Assembly: GCA_012523635.1 (NCBI GenBank)
Contig: JAAYTX010000083.1
Coordinates: 1-53,303 of the forward strand
Length of the DNA: 53,303 nucleotides
Direction of reading: 5' to 3'
From: Elusimicrobiota bacterium
Lineage (GTDB): Bacteria; Elusimicrobiota; Elusimicrobia; Elusimicrobiales; Elusimicrobiaceae
Shown here: positions 16,655-25,887 of the stretch, one piece after another
Layout of the letters: each line of letters begins with the position of its first letter
Numbering within the stretch: position 1 is the stretch's first letter
Translations under genes and position numbers: made by a program
The notes under the pieces: model-generated
What the model saw: only the letters and a program-made list of their open reading frames with translations
Database searches by the model: none
What the model was told of the DNA's origin: nothing

Positions 16655-17905
16655 CTAGTCCTTGAGTTCGGGGTAGATGGGGAAGCGGCTGCACAACGCC
16701 GTCACTTTCTTGGCCACGCCGCCAAGATAGGTTTCGTTGCCGCCGTGCGTCAACGCGTCGTCTATAAGCTCGGCCACGGCGCCCATTTCGGCCTCCTTCA
16801 TGCCGCGGGTGGTGATGGCCGGAGTGCCCACGCGGATGCCGCTGGTCACCATCGGGGGCTGCGGGTCGTAGGGAATCGTATTCTTGTTGACCGTTATGCC
16901 CGCCTTGTCCAGCGCCAGTTCGGCTTCCTTGCCGGTCATTTTCTTGCTGCGCAGGTCAACTGAGAAAAGATGGCAGTCGGTGCCGCCGGAAACTATGCGG
17001 TAGCCCCTGTTCTTGAGCTGTTCCGCAAGGGCGCGGGCGTTCTTCATCACCTGGCCCTGGTATTCCTTGAACTCAGGCTTGAGCGCCTCGCCGAAGCAGA
17101 CGGCCTTTCCGGCTATGACGTGCATCAGAGGGCCGCCCTGGTTGCCGGGGAAGTTGGTCCTGGCTATCGCCTTGGAATGGGTGGCGCGCCCAAGCACCAG
17201 GCCGCCGCGCGGTCCGCGCAGGGTTTTATGCGTGGTTGTGGTCACGATATCGGCATAAGGCACAGGCGACGGATACAGGCCCGCCGCCACCAGGCCGGCG
17301 TAGTGGGCTATGTCGGTAACCAGATACGCGCCCACGCTGTCGGCCATTTTGCGGAAAGCCGCCCAGTCAAACACGCGGGAATAGTTGGACGCGCCAGCCA
17401 TTATCAGCTTAGGCTTGTGCTGCTCCACCAGCTTGGCGGCTTCCTCGTAATCCAGCGTTTCCGTGTCCTGGCTCACGTTCATCGAAACGATATGGAAATA
17501 TTTGCCGGAAAAATTAAGCGGATGGCCGTGCGACAGATGGCCGCCATGCGAAAGGTTGAGGCCCAGCACCGTGTCGCCGGGATTGATGAGGGAAAGATAG
17601 GCCGTGATGTTGGCCTGGGTGCCGGAGTGGGGCTGCACGTTGGCATATTCCGCGCCGAAAAGCTGCTTGGCCCGTTCTACGTCTATTTCCTCGACCACGT
17701 CCACATGCTCGCAGCCGCCGTAATAGCGCTTGCCCGGATAACCCTCGGCGTATTTATTGGTCAGCACCGAACCCTGCGCCTCCATGACTGCCTGGGAAGT
17801 GTAGTTTTCGGAAGCTATCAGTTCCAGCTTCTCCTGCTGGCGCAGCACTTCGCCTTTGATGGCCTGAAAAACCTGCGGGTCCTGCTTCTTTATCTGGGAA
17901 TACAT
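16655..17905 (-). CDS. glyA: Serine hydroxymethyltransferase
   Basis: A 416-residue PLP enzyme interconverting serine plus tetrahydrofolate and glycine plus methylene-tetrahydrofolate. The PLP Lys is in [15 protein letters not shown], with [10 protein letters not shown] and [14 protein letters not shown] near the N terminus. I place the start at 17905 ([10 protein letters not shown]) because GGAGG lies just upstream. An open frame continues 27 codons further, but that part is not conserved and falls in the leader. A strong promoter precedes it, and it probably heads the glyA-mtnP-cdd-accB-like-accC-rfaE2 transcript. Confidence 0.97.
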   Translation of the reverse strand: MYSQIKKQDPQVFQAIKGEVLRQQEKLELIASENYTSQAVMEAQGSVLTNKYAEGYPGKRYYGGCEHVDVVEEIDVERAKQLFGAEYANVQPHSGTQANITAYLSLINPGDTVLGLNLSHGGHLSHGHPLNFSGKYFHIVSMNVSQDTETLDYEEAAKLVEQHKPKLIMAGASNYSRVFDWAAFRKMADSVGAYLVTDIAHYAGLVAAGLYPSPVPYADIVTTTTHKTLRGPRGGLVLGRATHSKAIARTNFPGNQGGPLMHVIAGKAVCFGEALKPEFKEYQGQVMKNARALAEQLKNRGYRIVSGGTDCHLFSVDLRSKKMTGKEAELALDKAGITVNKNTIPYDPQPPMVTSGIRVGTPAITTRGMKEAEMGAVAELIDDALTHGGNETYLGGVAKKVTALCSRFPIYPELKD

Positions 17906-17948
17906 ATAGCTCCTCCGTTGAATGTGCCGCGCTTGGCGGACTGAAATA

Positions 17949-17962
17949 GCGGTTAAAACCGC
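17949..17962. promoter_or_regulatory. Perfect 14-bp palindrome in the glyA leader
   Basis: GCGGTTTTAACCGC is a perfect palindrome 44 nt before the glyA start and about 45 nt after the predicted transcription start. It could be a regulator site or, as RNA, a small hairpin. No riboswitch fold could be recognised around it. Confidence 0.35.
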
Positions 17963-18011
17963 CCACGGCGCGCCGTACTGGCGCAAGCTGCCGGAAATCG
18001 AACCTACGTTG

Positions 18012-18039
18012 AGTATAATTATTTTGGGGAAGCTTTCAA
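18012..18039 (-). promoter_or_regulatory. Promoter of the glyA operon
   Basis: On the minus strand TTGAAA (18034-18039, five of six consensus bases) and TATACT (18012-18017, five of six) are 16 nt apart. This is the best sigma-70-type match in the window. It overlaps the end of tsaC and gives a leader of about 100 nt before glyA. Confidence 0.5.
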
Positions 18040-18651
18040 ATAAGACAGGACAACAGCCGAAGGCAGGGAACCCTCGCGCAGCACCGCCGGCTCGGCGCCG
18101 GTGAAATCCATGACAGTGGAATCGCCGGGCAGGGCGTCGCCGCCTGTCAGTATGAAATCAACCAGCCCGTCAAACACCCCGCAGGCCTCAGCCCCGTTGC
18201 AAGCGCTCGGCTTTCCGGAAATATTGGCGCTGGTGGCCGCCAGAGGCCTGCCAAGAACATTCACAAGATTGCGGAGTTCCCCGAGCGCGGGCACCCGCAG
18301 GCCCATGGTATCCGCACCGCGGCAGAAAGCGCGGCCGGGAGGCAGCGTTTTCAGCACCACGGTAAGCGCCCCGGGCCAGAATTTCATTGCAGCCATGCCG
18401 GCGTCATGCGTGAATCTGGCCAGCGGAAGCGAGGCTTCCAGCGAAGAGGACAACAGCGGCAAAGGCTTGTCAGCCGCGCGGCCTTTCAGGGAATAAATCT
18501 TGCGCAGCCCCTCTTCCGAATCAGACGCGGCTCCTATGCCGTAAACGGTATCGGTGGGGAAAACAGCCACGGCCCCGGCCCTGCGCCCGGCGCACACGCG
18601 TTCCAGGTCCGCGCCGGACAGCGAACGCAGTTCAAGCTTCTCGGTCTTCAT
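18019..18651 (-). CDS. tsaC: L-threonylcarbamoyladenylate synthase (Sua5/YrdC family)
   Basis: A 210-residue enzyme that makes threonylcarbamoyl-AMP for the t6A37 modification of ANN-decoding tRNAs. YrdC-domain marks are [29 protein letters not shown], the [10 protein letters not shown] strand, MGLRVPA and [14 protein letters not shown]. The start is the ATG at 18651 ([10 protein letters not shown]), which overlaps the end of rsmI by 20 bp. The longer open frame upstream runs antisense to none of the family motifs and was discarded. No Sua5 C-terminal domain is present. Confidence 0.93.
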   Translation of the reverse strand: MKTEKLELRSLSGADLERVCAGRRAGAVAVFPTDTVYGIGAASDSEEGLRKIYSLKGRAADKPLPLLSSSLEASLPLARFTHDAGMAAMKFWPGALTVVLKTLPPGRAFCRGADTMGLRVPALGELRNLVNVLGRPLAATSANISGKPSACNGAEACGVFDGLVDFILTGGDALPGDSTVMDFTGAEPAVLREGSLPSAVVLSYLKASPK

Positions 18652-19345
18652 CAGGCCCGTCCTGTTCCGGCTCCGGCTCTTCGCCGGAAGGAAACAGCAC
18701 CACGGTGAACTCGCCCTTGGGCGGCTTCGCCCGCAGTCGGGCCGCAAGCTCTTGCGCTGTTCCGCGCAGCCATTCTTCATGCACTTTGGTGAGTTCCCTG
18801 GCAAGCACAACCCTGGTTTGCGGCCCCAAAACTCGCGCCACAGCCTCAAGCAGCGCCGCCACGCGGAATGGTGATTCGTAAATAGCCACCGGCTTGCCTA
18901 AAGAGGCGGCATTGCGCACCGCCGCCTCTATGCGGCTTTTGCGGCGCGGCAAAAAACCCAGGAACACGAAAGAGGACACGGGGAAACCGGACCCCGCAAG
19001 GGCGCAGGCCACCGCGCTGGGGCCCGGCAAAGACTCGACTTTTATCCCTTCGGCCAGAGCCGCCGCGACAAGCTTCCACCCGGGGTCCGATATGCAGGGT
19101 GTGCCGCGGTCCGAAACCAACGCGCAGTTCTCATGTCGGCGCAGCAAATCCAGCGCATGCTGCACGGCAAACGGGCTGTGCTCGTTGTAACGTTCAACGC
19201 GGGCCCTGGCCCCGTAGTGCGCCAGCAGGGCCATTGTGGGGCGGGTGTCCTCGCAAAATACGATTTCGGCCTTGGACAGGATGTCCAAGGCGCGGACAGT
19301 TATGTCTTTAAGGTTGCCCAGCGGTGTGGGAATGATTATCAGCAC
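18632..19345 (-). CDS. rsmI: 16S rRNA (cytidine-1402 2'-O) methyltransferase
   Basis: A 237-residue tetrapyrrole-methylase-fold enzyme. Family marks are IIIPTPLGNLKDITVRAL at the N terminus, CEDTRPTMALLAHYG, ALVSDRGTPCISDPG and LPGPSAVACALAGSG, then FLGFLPRRKS and ELTKVHEEW. The most likely start is the GTG at 19345. The open frame upstream of it is the wrong reading of the HD-GYP gene, with which the true gene overlaps by 38 bp. An acidic C-terminal tail (E-P-E-P-E-Q-D) precedes the stop. Confidence 0.93.
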   Translation of the reverse strand: MLIIIPTPLGNLKDITVRALDILSKAEIVFCEDTRPTMALLAHYGARARVERYNEHSPFAVQHALDLLRRHENCALVSDRGTPCISDPGWKLVAAALAEGIKVESLPGPSAVACALAGSGFPVSSFVFLGFLPRRKSRIEAAVRNAASLGKPVAIYESPFRVAALLEAVARVLGPQTRVVLARELTKVHEEWLRGTAQELAARLRAKPPKGEFTVVLFPSGEEPEPEQDGPDEDREA

Positions 19346-20468
19346 TTTCTGCGCCGTCCAGTTTGGACCATTCGTTACGGAAAAGCTGCACGAAGACATC
19401 CACCACTTTGGGGTCGAACTGCTCGCCGCGGCCTTTCTCCAGTTCCTCGATGGCCCTGTCAAAGGAAAGGGCCTTGCGGTAAGGCCTGTCAGACACCATG
19501 GCGTCCCAGGCGTCTATCACCGAAACCACGCGGGAGCCTATCGGAATCTCCTCGCCTTTCAGACCGGCCGGATAACCGCTGCCGTTGAACCACTCGTGGT
19601 GGTGAAGCACCATTTTGGGCACGCGCCCCAAAAATTGTATGGGGTGCAGAATCTGGTAGCCGATAGCCGTGTGCTTCTTGATTGTTTCGTATTCCTGGGG
19701 GGTAAGCCGGCTGGGCTTTCTGAGTATGAGTTCGCTGATGCCGATTTTTCCGATATCGTGCAGCAGCGCGGCATACTCTATCTCGCGGACCAGATCCTCT
19801 TCCAGGCCCATCTCCTCGGAAATGCGGCGCGCGCGGGCGCTGGCCCTGGCCCCGTGGTCGTGGGTATAGGAATCTTTCGCGTCGATGACGCGTGTAAGCG
19901 TCTCCACCATTTCCAGATAAAAACCGCGCATGGCCTCGTTCAGGCCCACGTTTTCCACCGTAATGGCAGTCTTGTCCGCGAGCACGGCGAGAATCTTCAG
20001 CACATACTCGTCTTTAAGCACCCTGTAATCGGCTACGTGCAGGTTCAGCACTCCCAGCACTTTCTTGCGAGTCCGTATGGGTATGGCCACGAAAGGTTCG
20101 CGCTGTTCCGGCGCGCCGATATAGCCCACATAGCCGTTTTCGTTGCCGGGGTCTTCGGTGGTGATGATTTTACCGGTCTGGAACGCAAGGCCGGCCACGC
20201 CTTCGCCAGACTTGAGACGCGTGCTGGCGATCACTTCGGCCGATATGCCCTTGGAGGCTATTATGTTGAGCGTCTGGGACTTTTCGTCGAACAGCATGAT
20301 TGAGCCGCGGCTGGCCTTTATCAGGTTGCAGGCGTTTTCCAGCACCGGCTCATAAAGTTCTTCGTTGAGTTTGTGCGAATAGGCGGCGGAGGAGAGTTCG
20401 TGAATATTGGTAAGCGATACTATCAGCCTGTCCAAGAGCTCCCACTTTTTCTGCAGTTCGATATCCAT
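19308..20468 (-). CDS. GAF and HD-GYP domain c-di-GMP phosphodiesterase
   Basis: A 386-residue soluble protein. An N-terminal helix is followed by a GAF sensor domain (about residues 30-175) and an HD-GYP domain (about 190-355). The metal-binding and GYP signatures are all visible: HDIGKIGI, HHHEWFNGSGYPAGL, a H-T-A-I-G-Y-Q-I-L helix and D-A-W-D-A-M with DRPYRKALS after it. HD-GYP enzymes hydrolyse cyclic di-GMP, so this links a small-molecule or redox signal sensed by the GAF domain to c-di-GMP level. The gene diverges from the OPA transporter. Confidence 0.9.
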   Translation of the reverse strand: MDIELQKKWELLDRLIVSLTNIHELSSAAYSHKLNEELYEPVLENACNLIKASRGSIMLFDEKSQTLNIIASKGISAEVIASTRLKSGEGVAGLAFQTGKIITTEDPGNENGYVGYIGAPEQREPFVAIPIRTRKKVLGVLNLHVADYRVLKDEYVLKILAVLADKTAITVENVGLNEAMRGFYLEMVETLTRVIDAKDSYTHDHGARASARARRISEEMGLEEDLVREIEYAALLHDIGKIGISELILRKPSRLTPQEYETIKKHTAIGYQILHPIQFLGRVPKMVLHHHEWFNGSGYPAGLKGEEIPIGSRVVSVIDAWDAMVSDRPYRKALSFDRAIEELEKGRGEQFDPKVVDVFVQLFRNEWSKLDGAESADNHSHTAGQP

Positions 20469-20505
20469 GTAAGCCGGCCGTTTTTAAGATAGCAGAAACA
20501 AGAAT

Positions 20506-20534
20506 CTGAAGCGTACGAACCCTGCATGTATAAT
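20506..20534 (+). promoter_or_regulatory. Candidate promoter of the OPA transporter gene
   Basis: A perfect TATAAT stands at 20529-20534 with a weak CTGAAG 17 nt upstream (20506-20511). The leader would be about 97 nt. The complementary strand of the same TA-rich block also offers a weak -10 for the divergent HD-GYP gene. Confidence 0.4.
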
Positions 20535-20637
20535 TTAGCATAAAAGCCCTGCTTCCACAAGACGAAAAAACCGACGGAAGCGGAGCGTTTTCCAAATTTG
20601 GTATTCTTTTCTTATCTTCTTGTCCGGGAGTTCTTTA

Positions 20638-21939
20638 ATGGATTTTTCCGGTGCCACGCACTCGCTAGCCTACCGACGACGCCGCTTTCTGGTCTGGTTT
20701 CCGCTGGGCCTGACCTACGCCACGCTTTACATGGGACGATACAACCTCAACGTCGCCAGCAAGACGATGATGGACATGTTCCAGTTGAGCAAGGAACAGT
20801 TCGGCATAATCGGCACTGCCGGCTTCTGGACTTACGCCCTCTCGGTGACGCTCAACGGCCCGCTGTCGGACCGCATAGGCGGGAAAAAGGCAATACTGAT
20901 AGGCGCGGCAGGCGCGGCCGTGCTGAACCTCCTCATAGGCCTGCTCTTCTTAAACGGCTGGCAGACCAAGCTTGTTGTGGGGATGTCGCTCCTTTACGCC
21001 GTGAACTGCTACTTCCAGTCCTTCGGCGCCGTGTCCATAGTCAAGATAAACTCGGCCTGGTTCCACGTGCGCGAGCGCGGCGTGTTCGGCGGAATTTTCG
21101 GAATCATGATTTCCAGCGGTTATTTCCTGGCCATGACCGTTGGCGGCTGGATAATGGCCAATATGAGCTGGTACATGGTATTTCTCATACCCTCGGTGTG
21201 CATGGCCACCATGGCCGCCGTGGACTACTTTTTAGTAAAAAACACGCCGGTGGAGGCGGGGTTCCAGGAACTCCACACCGGCGACGCCAGCGCCGACGAC
21301 GCCGACAAAAACAAACCGGTGGACCTGAGCTTCGTCGTGAACCGCATACTGCGCAACAAAGTGATAATGACGCTGGCGGTCTCGGAATTCTGCACCGGCT
21401 TCGTGCGGCAGGGCCTGATGTTCTGGTTCGTGGCCTTCCTGGCCGAACGCCACGCCGTGCATCACGGTTCGGCGCTGTTTTCCATAGCCACGATAGGCGT
21501 GACAGTGGGCGGCATAATCGGCGGCCTTATCTGCGGCTATCTGTCCGACCGCGTGTTCCAGTCAAGGCGGCCGCCCGTGGCCTTCCTTTTCTATCTGGCG
21601 CAGATTGCCTCCCTGGTGCTGCTGGGCCGGGTCTCAAGCCCGCTGGCCGCTTCCATAATGATAGGCGTCTGCTGCGTCTGGATATTCGGCGTGCACGGGA
21701 TGCTGTCCGGCGCCGCCTCGATGGACTTCGGCGGAAGCAAGGGCGCTTCGACGGCTGCGGGACTGCTGGACGGCGTGCAGTATCTGGCATCGGGCATCTC
21801 CGCCATGATGCTGGGCAGGATGCTTGATTCCTACGGCTGGGGAATATGGGTGTGGCTGCTGATTCCGTTCTCGCTGGCGGGCGCCGTGCTGATGTACACT
21901 CTCTGGAACGAAACCCCGCTTAAACAACAGGCGCACTAG
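20638..21939 (+). CDS. MFS transporter, organophosphate:phosphate antiporter (OPA) type
   Basis: A 433-residue membrane protein with about 12 predicted helices. Family-type stretches are YMGRYNLNVASKTMMD in helix 1, GPLSDRIGGKKAILIG and AWFHVRERGVFGGIFGIMIS, close to the GlpT/UhpT pattern. The central cytoplasmic loop is acidic (D-A-S-A-D-D-A-D-K-N). I start at the ATG 20638, with GGGAG 7 nt before it, rather than a TTG six codons upstream. Substrates in this family are sugar phosphates, glycerol 3-phosphate and related compounds. A link to sugar-phosphate use in the BMC is attractive but the genes are 13 kb apart. Confidence 0.85.
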   Translation: MDFSGATHSLAYRRRRFLVWFPLGLTYATLYMGRYNLNVASKTMMDMFQLSKEQFGIIGTAGFWTYALSVTLNGPLSDRIGGKKAILIGAAGAAVLNLLIGLLFLNGWQTKLVVGMSLLYAVNCYFQSFGAVSIVKINSAWFHVRERGVFGGIFGIMISSGYFLAMTVGGWIMANMSWYMVFLIPSVCMATMAAVDYFLVKNTPVEAGFQELHTGDASADDADKNKPVDLSFVVNRILRNKVIMTLAVSEFCTGFVRQGLMFWFVAFLAERHAVHHGSALFSIATIGVTVGGIIGGLICGYLSDRVFQSRRPPVAFLFYLAQIASLVLLGRVSSPLAASIMIGVCCVWIFGVHGMLSGAASMDFGGSKGASTAAGLLDGVQYLASGISAMMLGRMLDSYGWGIWVWLLIPFSLAGAVLMYTLWNETPLKQQAH

Positions 21940-21942
21940 CAC

Positions 21943-21993
21943 AGAAAAGAGGCACCCAGCTGAACCTTGTTTAGTAAGGTGCTTAAGTGCCTC
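21943..21993 (-). terminator. Rho-independent terminator of the TPR-kinase-WD40 gene
   Basis: An outer 7-bp stem GAGGCAC/GTGCCTC (21949-21955 with 21987-21993) encloses an inner ACCTT/AAGGT hairpin. On the minus strand it is followed by TTTTCT (21948-21943). It lies 41 bp past the stop of the minus-strand kinase gene. The plus strand has no T-run after the stem, so it serves the transporter gene poorly if at all. Confidence 0.55.
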
Positions 21994-22034
21994 AAAAGAA
22001 GTATAACCCTCTTTAAATAAATTTCAAGGCTTTT

Positions 22035-25000
22035 TCACGGAGTCGCGGACGAAATTGGAGCGCCCTCGTCCGCGACAAAACCAGCGTCGTTTGGGCGAAT
22101 CAGCAAATCCGGAGTCCCGTCCTCGCCCTTCTTCTTTTCCTGACCCTTTGGTTTTGGGGCAGGCTTGGGCGGCTGGATGGCGGAATCAGGCAAAGGGCCA
22201 AGCGCTATCTCCACCTCGGCAAGAAGCGCCGCGTTATTACCGGGCTCGCTTAAAATCTTGACCTTTTTATAAGCCGCGATCGCCTCCGCCTTGCGCCCTT
22301 TGGAGCCGAACTCCCTTCCCTGCGCCATGAAATAATCTATCGCCCTTTGCTTCAGCGCCAGTTCCCTGGCCTGGCGTTTTTGCCGTTCGGCATCATCCTT
22401 AACAACGGGCGCCGCTTTCTGCGCATCCTTTTCACTAAGCTGTTTGCGTTCCATAGCGTCGCGCGCCGCCATGTTTGCGGCCAGTCTTTCACGCAGCTGC
22501 CGGTCCACATTTTCTTTCTGAATCCTGTTCTCTTCAGCGCGCGCGGCGGACAGTTTCTGCTCCACGTAATACCAGCGATACAGGCTTCCGGCCACAGCCA
22601 TCAGCAGGATTATCGCGGCGGCGCGATAAAGGACCGGAGCCCACTTCACAAGCCGACGCACGACGCGCATTCTCTCGGCTGCGCCTTTTTCGCGCTGGAC
22701 ATGAACATTCAGTTCCACAAGCTTCTTGAACACCCCTTCGGGGGCCAGCCAGCCGTATCCCCTGCGCTGCAGGTCGGCTGTGAGTTCGGCAAAATCGGCG
22801 TCTGTCCAGGAGGCGGTACCGTAGCGCGTCAGGCCATCCTTTGCCAAGGGGCGGTGGTTTTCCAGGAAATTCTCAAGATAAGGCAAAGCGCCCTCGTGCC
22901 ACGGGGCTGCGGCCGGGAACACGGTGCGCCATTGCGGCGTCCACACATGCAGCAGCCCCGACTCGTCGGCCTGGCCTGAAACCAGCATCCTGCCGTCCCG
23001 CGAAAGCGTAAGCGACACCAGAGCCTTGCCCGCCACCGGGACGGTAAGCAGGCAACGGCCCGACGCAAGGTCCCACACGCGCAAATCCACGCCGCCCGCA
23101 AAAAGGAAACGCCCGTCCGGCGAAACGACCATTGCGCCGATGCGCCCAGCCTGTCCGGAAAACTCCAGCAGGCAACGGCCGGTGCTCAATTCCCACAGCC
23201 GCATGCTCATGTCCACGCTGCTGGATACGCAGTGCCGCCCGTCCGGCAGCACATGCAGGCTTACTACGGCGGCGCGGTGCCCGCGCAGCATCCGCACGCA
23301 TCTGCCGGAAGCCGTTTCCCAAACGCGCAAAGTCTTGTCCCTGCTGGCCGAAACGGTGTGTTTGGAACAGGTGGTTATGCCCACCGCCGTCACCGCGGCG
23401 GAATGGCCGCGAAAAGTGGTTTCTACCGCGCCGTCAGACAGCCGCCACAGCCTGACAGTGCCGTCGTCAGAACCTGTCGCGGCGAAACGCCCGTCGCGTG
23501 TGACGCTGACGCAGTTCACAGGCCCGGAATGGCCGCGTAATGACATCACGTTTGAGCCGGTGGACAGGTCCCACACCTTGCCCAAACCGTCCGCCCCAAC
23601 GGAAACAGCCCGGCTTTCACCCGCAAGGGCAACGCCGTGGCAGGCCCCGTCATGCGCCTTGATAAGCCGCCCGCAATCCCCCAGCGAAAGCCGGCACAGC
23701 CTGACAAAACCGTCCGCGCTTGCCACGACGCAGGAAGCCCCGTCGCCCAGCAGAGCTATGGACTCCACAGCGCCTGAATTAAGCGTAAGCGTGCCGGATG
23801 AATCCAGCGAATTGATGCCGTCCGGGACGGACTTGGCCTCCACCGAAGCCAGCAGGTCCATTATGGGCTGGTAGTGCTCGTAGCCGGGCACTGCGCGCGC
23901 CTTTAGCAGAAGAGAGCGGGCCGCCTCGCCCTGATTGGCGTTTATGCGGGTCTGCGCATCGCGCACCAGCGCCAGAAAAACGGTTTCATTGTGCTTTTCT
24001 TCCTTGGCATCGCGCGGCTTGACGTTGACAAAACCAAGTTCCAGAGAGGCTCCACCAGAGGTTTTAAGCCTGTTTACCGCAGCCAGCACTTCCTGGTTCA
24101 CGCCGTGGCGCTGCATCAGCGCGCCGTTCAGAAAACGGAACGCCGAGCCTGTGTCCCCGCGCTTGGCCGCCAGCAGTCCGGAGAGATAAAGGGGCAGCCA
24201 GTCCCAAGGGCGCATGCGCGCGCTTTCCGCAAGCTGGCCGGACAGGCCTTCTAAAGAGCCGGGATTGTTTACGGCAAGCAACAGGCCCTGGTTGTACAAG
24301 GCGCCCGCGTTTGTAGGGTCCATGCGCAAAGCTTCGCCGAAAAGGCGCAGGGCTTCGTCCCGCCGGTCAAGGTCGGCCATCGAAACGCCCTGGTTGACCA
24401 GCGTGTCGGCCAAAAGCGGAGCCGCGCCGATATAAGGCCTTGGGTATTGCCTGCCGAACATGCGGGCATACAGCCCTTCCAGTTCGCGGCGTATTTCAGC
24501 AAATCCCTGGGGACGCTGGTCCAGAGGGCAACTCAGACACCGCTTTATCACGCCGGCAAGGTCCTGAGGCAGGTCCGCGCGGAGCTGTTCAGGCGGCGTA
24601 GCCGCCCAGCCGATTGAATAGAGCCTTGCGTAAAATGCCTCAAGAGTCTCTTTCTCCTGCAGCACAAAGGGTTTGACGCCGGTGCAAAATTCATACACCA
24701 TCACGCCGAAGGCCCATATGTCGGCGGCCGGCCCGGCCGTGCCGGCCGAGGTCCACTGCTCCGGGGCCATATATTCGGGCGTGCCCAGGCCGCCCTGCGT
24801 GGCTCCCATGCGTACTGAAACCGGGCCCGCTCCAGTAGGAACGGCGGGGGAATCTTCTTCCTGCTGCTCGGCCTTGGCCAGGCCGAAGTCCGTTATTTTA
24901 AGGGTTCCATCGGCCTTAAGCAGGCAGTTGCCGGGCTTGAGGTCGCGATGCACAAGGCCCATCGAATGCGCGTATTCCATGCCCCGGCAAATCTGCACGG

Positions 25001-25772
25001 CATAGTCCAGGGCCGTTTCAAGGCTCAGCGGCGCGTCCGTCCTGGCGATTTTGGGCACCAGGCTTCCGCCTTCCACAAATTCTATGAAGATGCGCGGCAT
25101 ACCCAGCAGGCGCACGAAATAGCAGGTAACGATGTTCGGATGAAGGCCCAGGCCCACCCACATGTTCGCTTCCTTGAAGAAGCGGTACATTGAATCCTTG
25201 TCGTCAAGTATGCTAGCTGCGGGAGATTTGACTGCCAGCTCAGTGCCCCAGCCCTTGTGGTAAACATTATGCACTGTGCCGAAACCGCCGACGCCCAGCA
25301 CTCCGCGCACCTCGTAGATGCCGTTTATGACGTCGCCCTGCTCCCAGGCCAGCTTGCCGCCGGAAAGTTTCTGCGACGCGTGGTAAATGGGAGACTTCTG
25401 CATCCGCAACTGGGCCGTCTTGGCGTGTTCGGTGAATTTGGCGTACTCGGGCCCGGCCCGGCCCACGAAGTTTGCATAAGCCACATAGGCTTCCTGATAG
25501 CGGCCCAGGTTTTCAAGCGCTATGCCGAGATTGTAGTAGGCGATTACAAGACCGGGATTAAGGTCAAGAGCGGTTTTGAGCTCGGCGGAAGCCTCGCTGA
25601 AAAGTTTTTTACGTATCAGCGCCGACCCGAGCGAGCAGTGCGCGGAGGAAGAATCGGGGCGGAATTTAAGCGCCTCCCGATACTGCGACATGGCGTCGTC
25701 CACGCGCCCCTGCTCGAAAAAAGCGTGGCCTGATGTCATGCAGGACTGAAACTGCGCCATCACGTCTTTCAT
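22035..25772 (-). CDS. TPR - Ser/Thr protein kinase - TPR - WD40 - transmembrane protein
   Basis: About 1245 residues. TPRs lie at about 12-105. The kinase domain (about 155-425) has the glycine loop LGVGGFG, the AVKSP Lys, VHRDLKPGN, the DFG triad and APEQW, so it should be active. More TPR-like helices follow (to about 620). A WD40 propeller (about 655-975) has repeats ending V-R-L-W, V-W-D-L, L-R-V-W and M-R-L-W. A charged segment is followed by one TM helix (near residue 1085, RAAAIILLMAVAG), a coiled coil and a final TPR-like stretch. Two starts are possible: a TTG at 25781 only 3 nt from GGGAGG, or this ATG 12 nt from it. A terminator follows. It is probably a membrane-anchored signalling hub; targets are unknown. 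Confidence 0.88.
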   Translation of the reverse strand: MKDVMAQFQSCMTSGHAFFEQGRVDDAMSQYREALKFRPDSSSAHCSLGSALIRKKLFSEASAELKTALDLNPGLVIAYYNLGIALENLGRYQEAYVAYANFVGRAGPEYAKFTEHAKTAQLRMQKSPIYHASQKLSGGKLAWEQGDVINGIYEVRGVLGVGGFGTVHNVYHKGWGTELAVKSPAASILDDKDSMYRFFKEANMWVGLGLHPNIVTCYFVRLLGMPRIFIEFVEGGSLVPKIARTDAPLSLETALDYAVQICRGMEYAHSMGLVHRDLKPGNCLLKADGTLKITDFGLAKAEQQEEDSPAVPTGAGPVSVRMGATQGGLGTPEYMAPEQWTSAGTAGPAADIWAFGVMVYEFCTGVKPFVLQEKETLEAFYARLYSIGWAATPPEQLRADLPQDLAGVIKRCLSCPLDQRPQGFAEIRRELEGLYARMFGRQYPRPYIGAAPLLADTLVNQGVSMADLDRRDEALRLFGEALRMDPTNAGALYNQGLLLAVNNPGSLEGLSGQLAESARMRPWDWLPLYLSGLLAAKRGDTGSAFRFLNGALMQRHGVNQEVLAAVNRLKTSGGASLELGFVNVKPRDAKEEKHNETVFLALVRDAQTRINANQGEAARSLLLKARAVPGYEHYQPIMDLLASVEAKSVPDGINSLDSSGTLTLNSGAVESIALLGDGASCVVASADGFVRLCRLSLGDCGRLIKAHDGACHGVALAGESRAVSVGADGLGKVWDLSTGSNVMSLRGHSGPVNCVSVTRDGRFAATGSDDGTVRLWRLSDGAVETTFRGHSAAVTAVGITTCSKHTVSASRDKTLRVWETASGRCVRMLRGHRAAVVSLHVLPDGRHCVSSSVDMSMRLWELSTGRCLLEFSGQAGRIGAMVVSPDGRFLFAGGVDLRVWDLASGRCLLTVPVAGKALVSLTLSRDGRMLVSGQADESGLLHVWTPQWRTVFPAAAPWHEGALPYLENFLENHRPLAKDGLTRYGTASWTDADFAELTADLQRRGYGWLAPEGVFKKLVELNVHVQREKGAAERMRVVRRLVKWAPVLYRAAAIILLMAVAGSLYRWYYVEQKLSAARAEENRIQKENVDRQLRERLAANMAARDAMERKQLSEKDAQKAAPVVKDDAERQKRQARELALKQRAIDYFMAQGREFGSKGRKAEAIAAYKKVKILSEPGNNAALLAEVEIALGPLPDSAIQPPKPAPKPKGQEKKKGEDGTPDLLIRPNDAGFVADEGAPISSATP

Positions 25773-25887
25773 CCGCGGCAAAATCCTCCCGGCTCACAGT
25801 TTAACAGAATACAATTCCGCATTTCCAGCCCGCCGGACGCCGCCTGCCGGAACAGTTTGGCCTAGCCCGTCCCATTATTGTTATACT

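Noticed and set aside
17980-18005. tRNA-like T-loop (GGTTCGATTTCC) followed by GCCA on the minus strand in front of glyA
   Set aside because: The T-stem does not pair, the spacing to CCA is one base off, no matching acceptor half exists upstream, and it lies in the leader just after a good promoter.
21943-21993. Terminator for the plus-strand transporter
   Set aside because: The plus strand shows no T-run after the stem; the T-run is on the minus strand, so I assigned it to the kinase gene.
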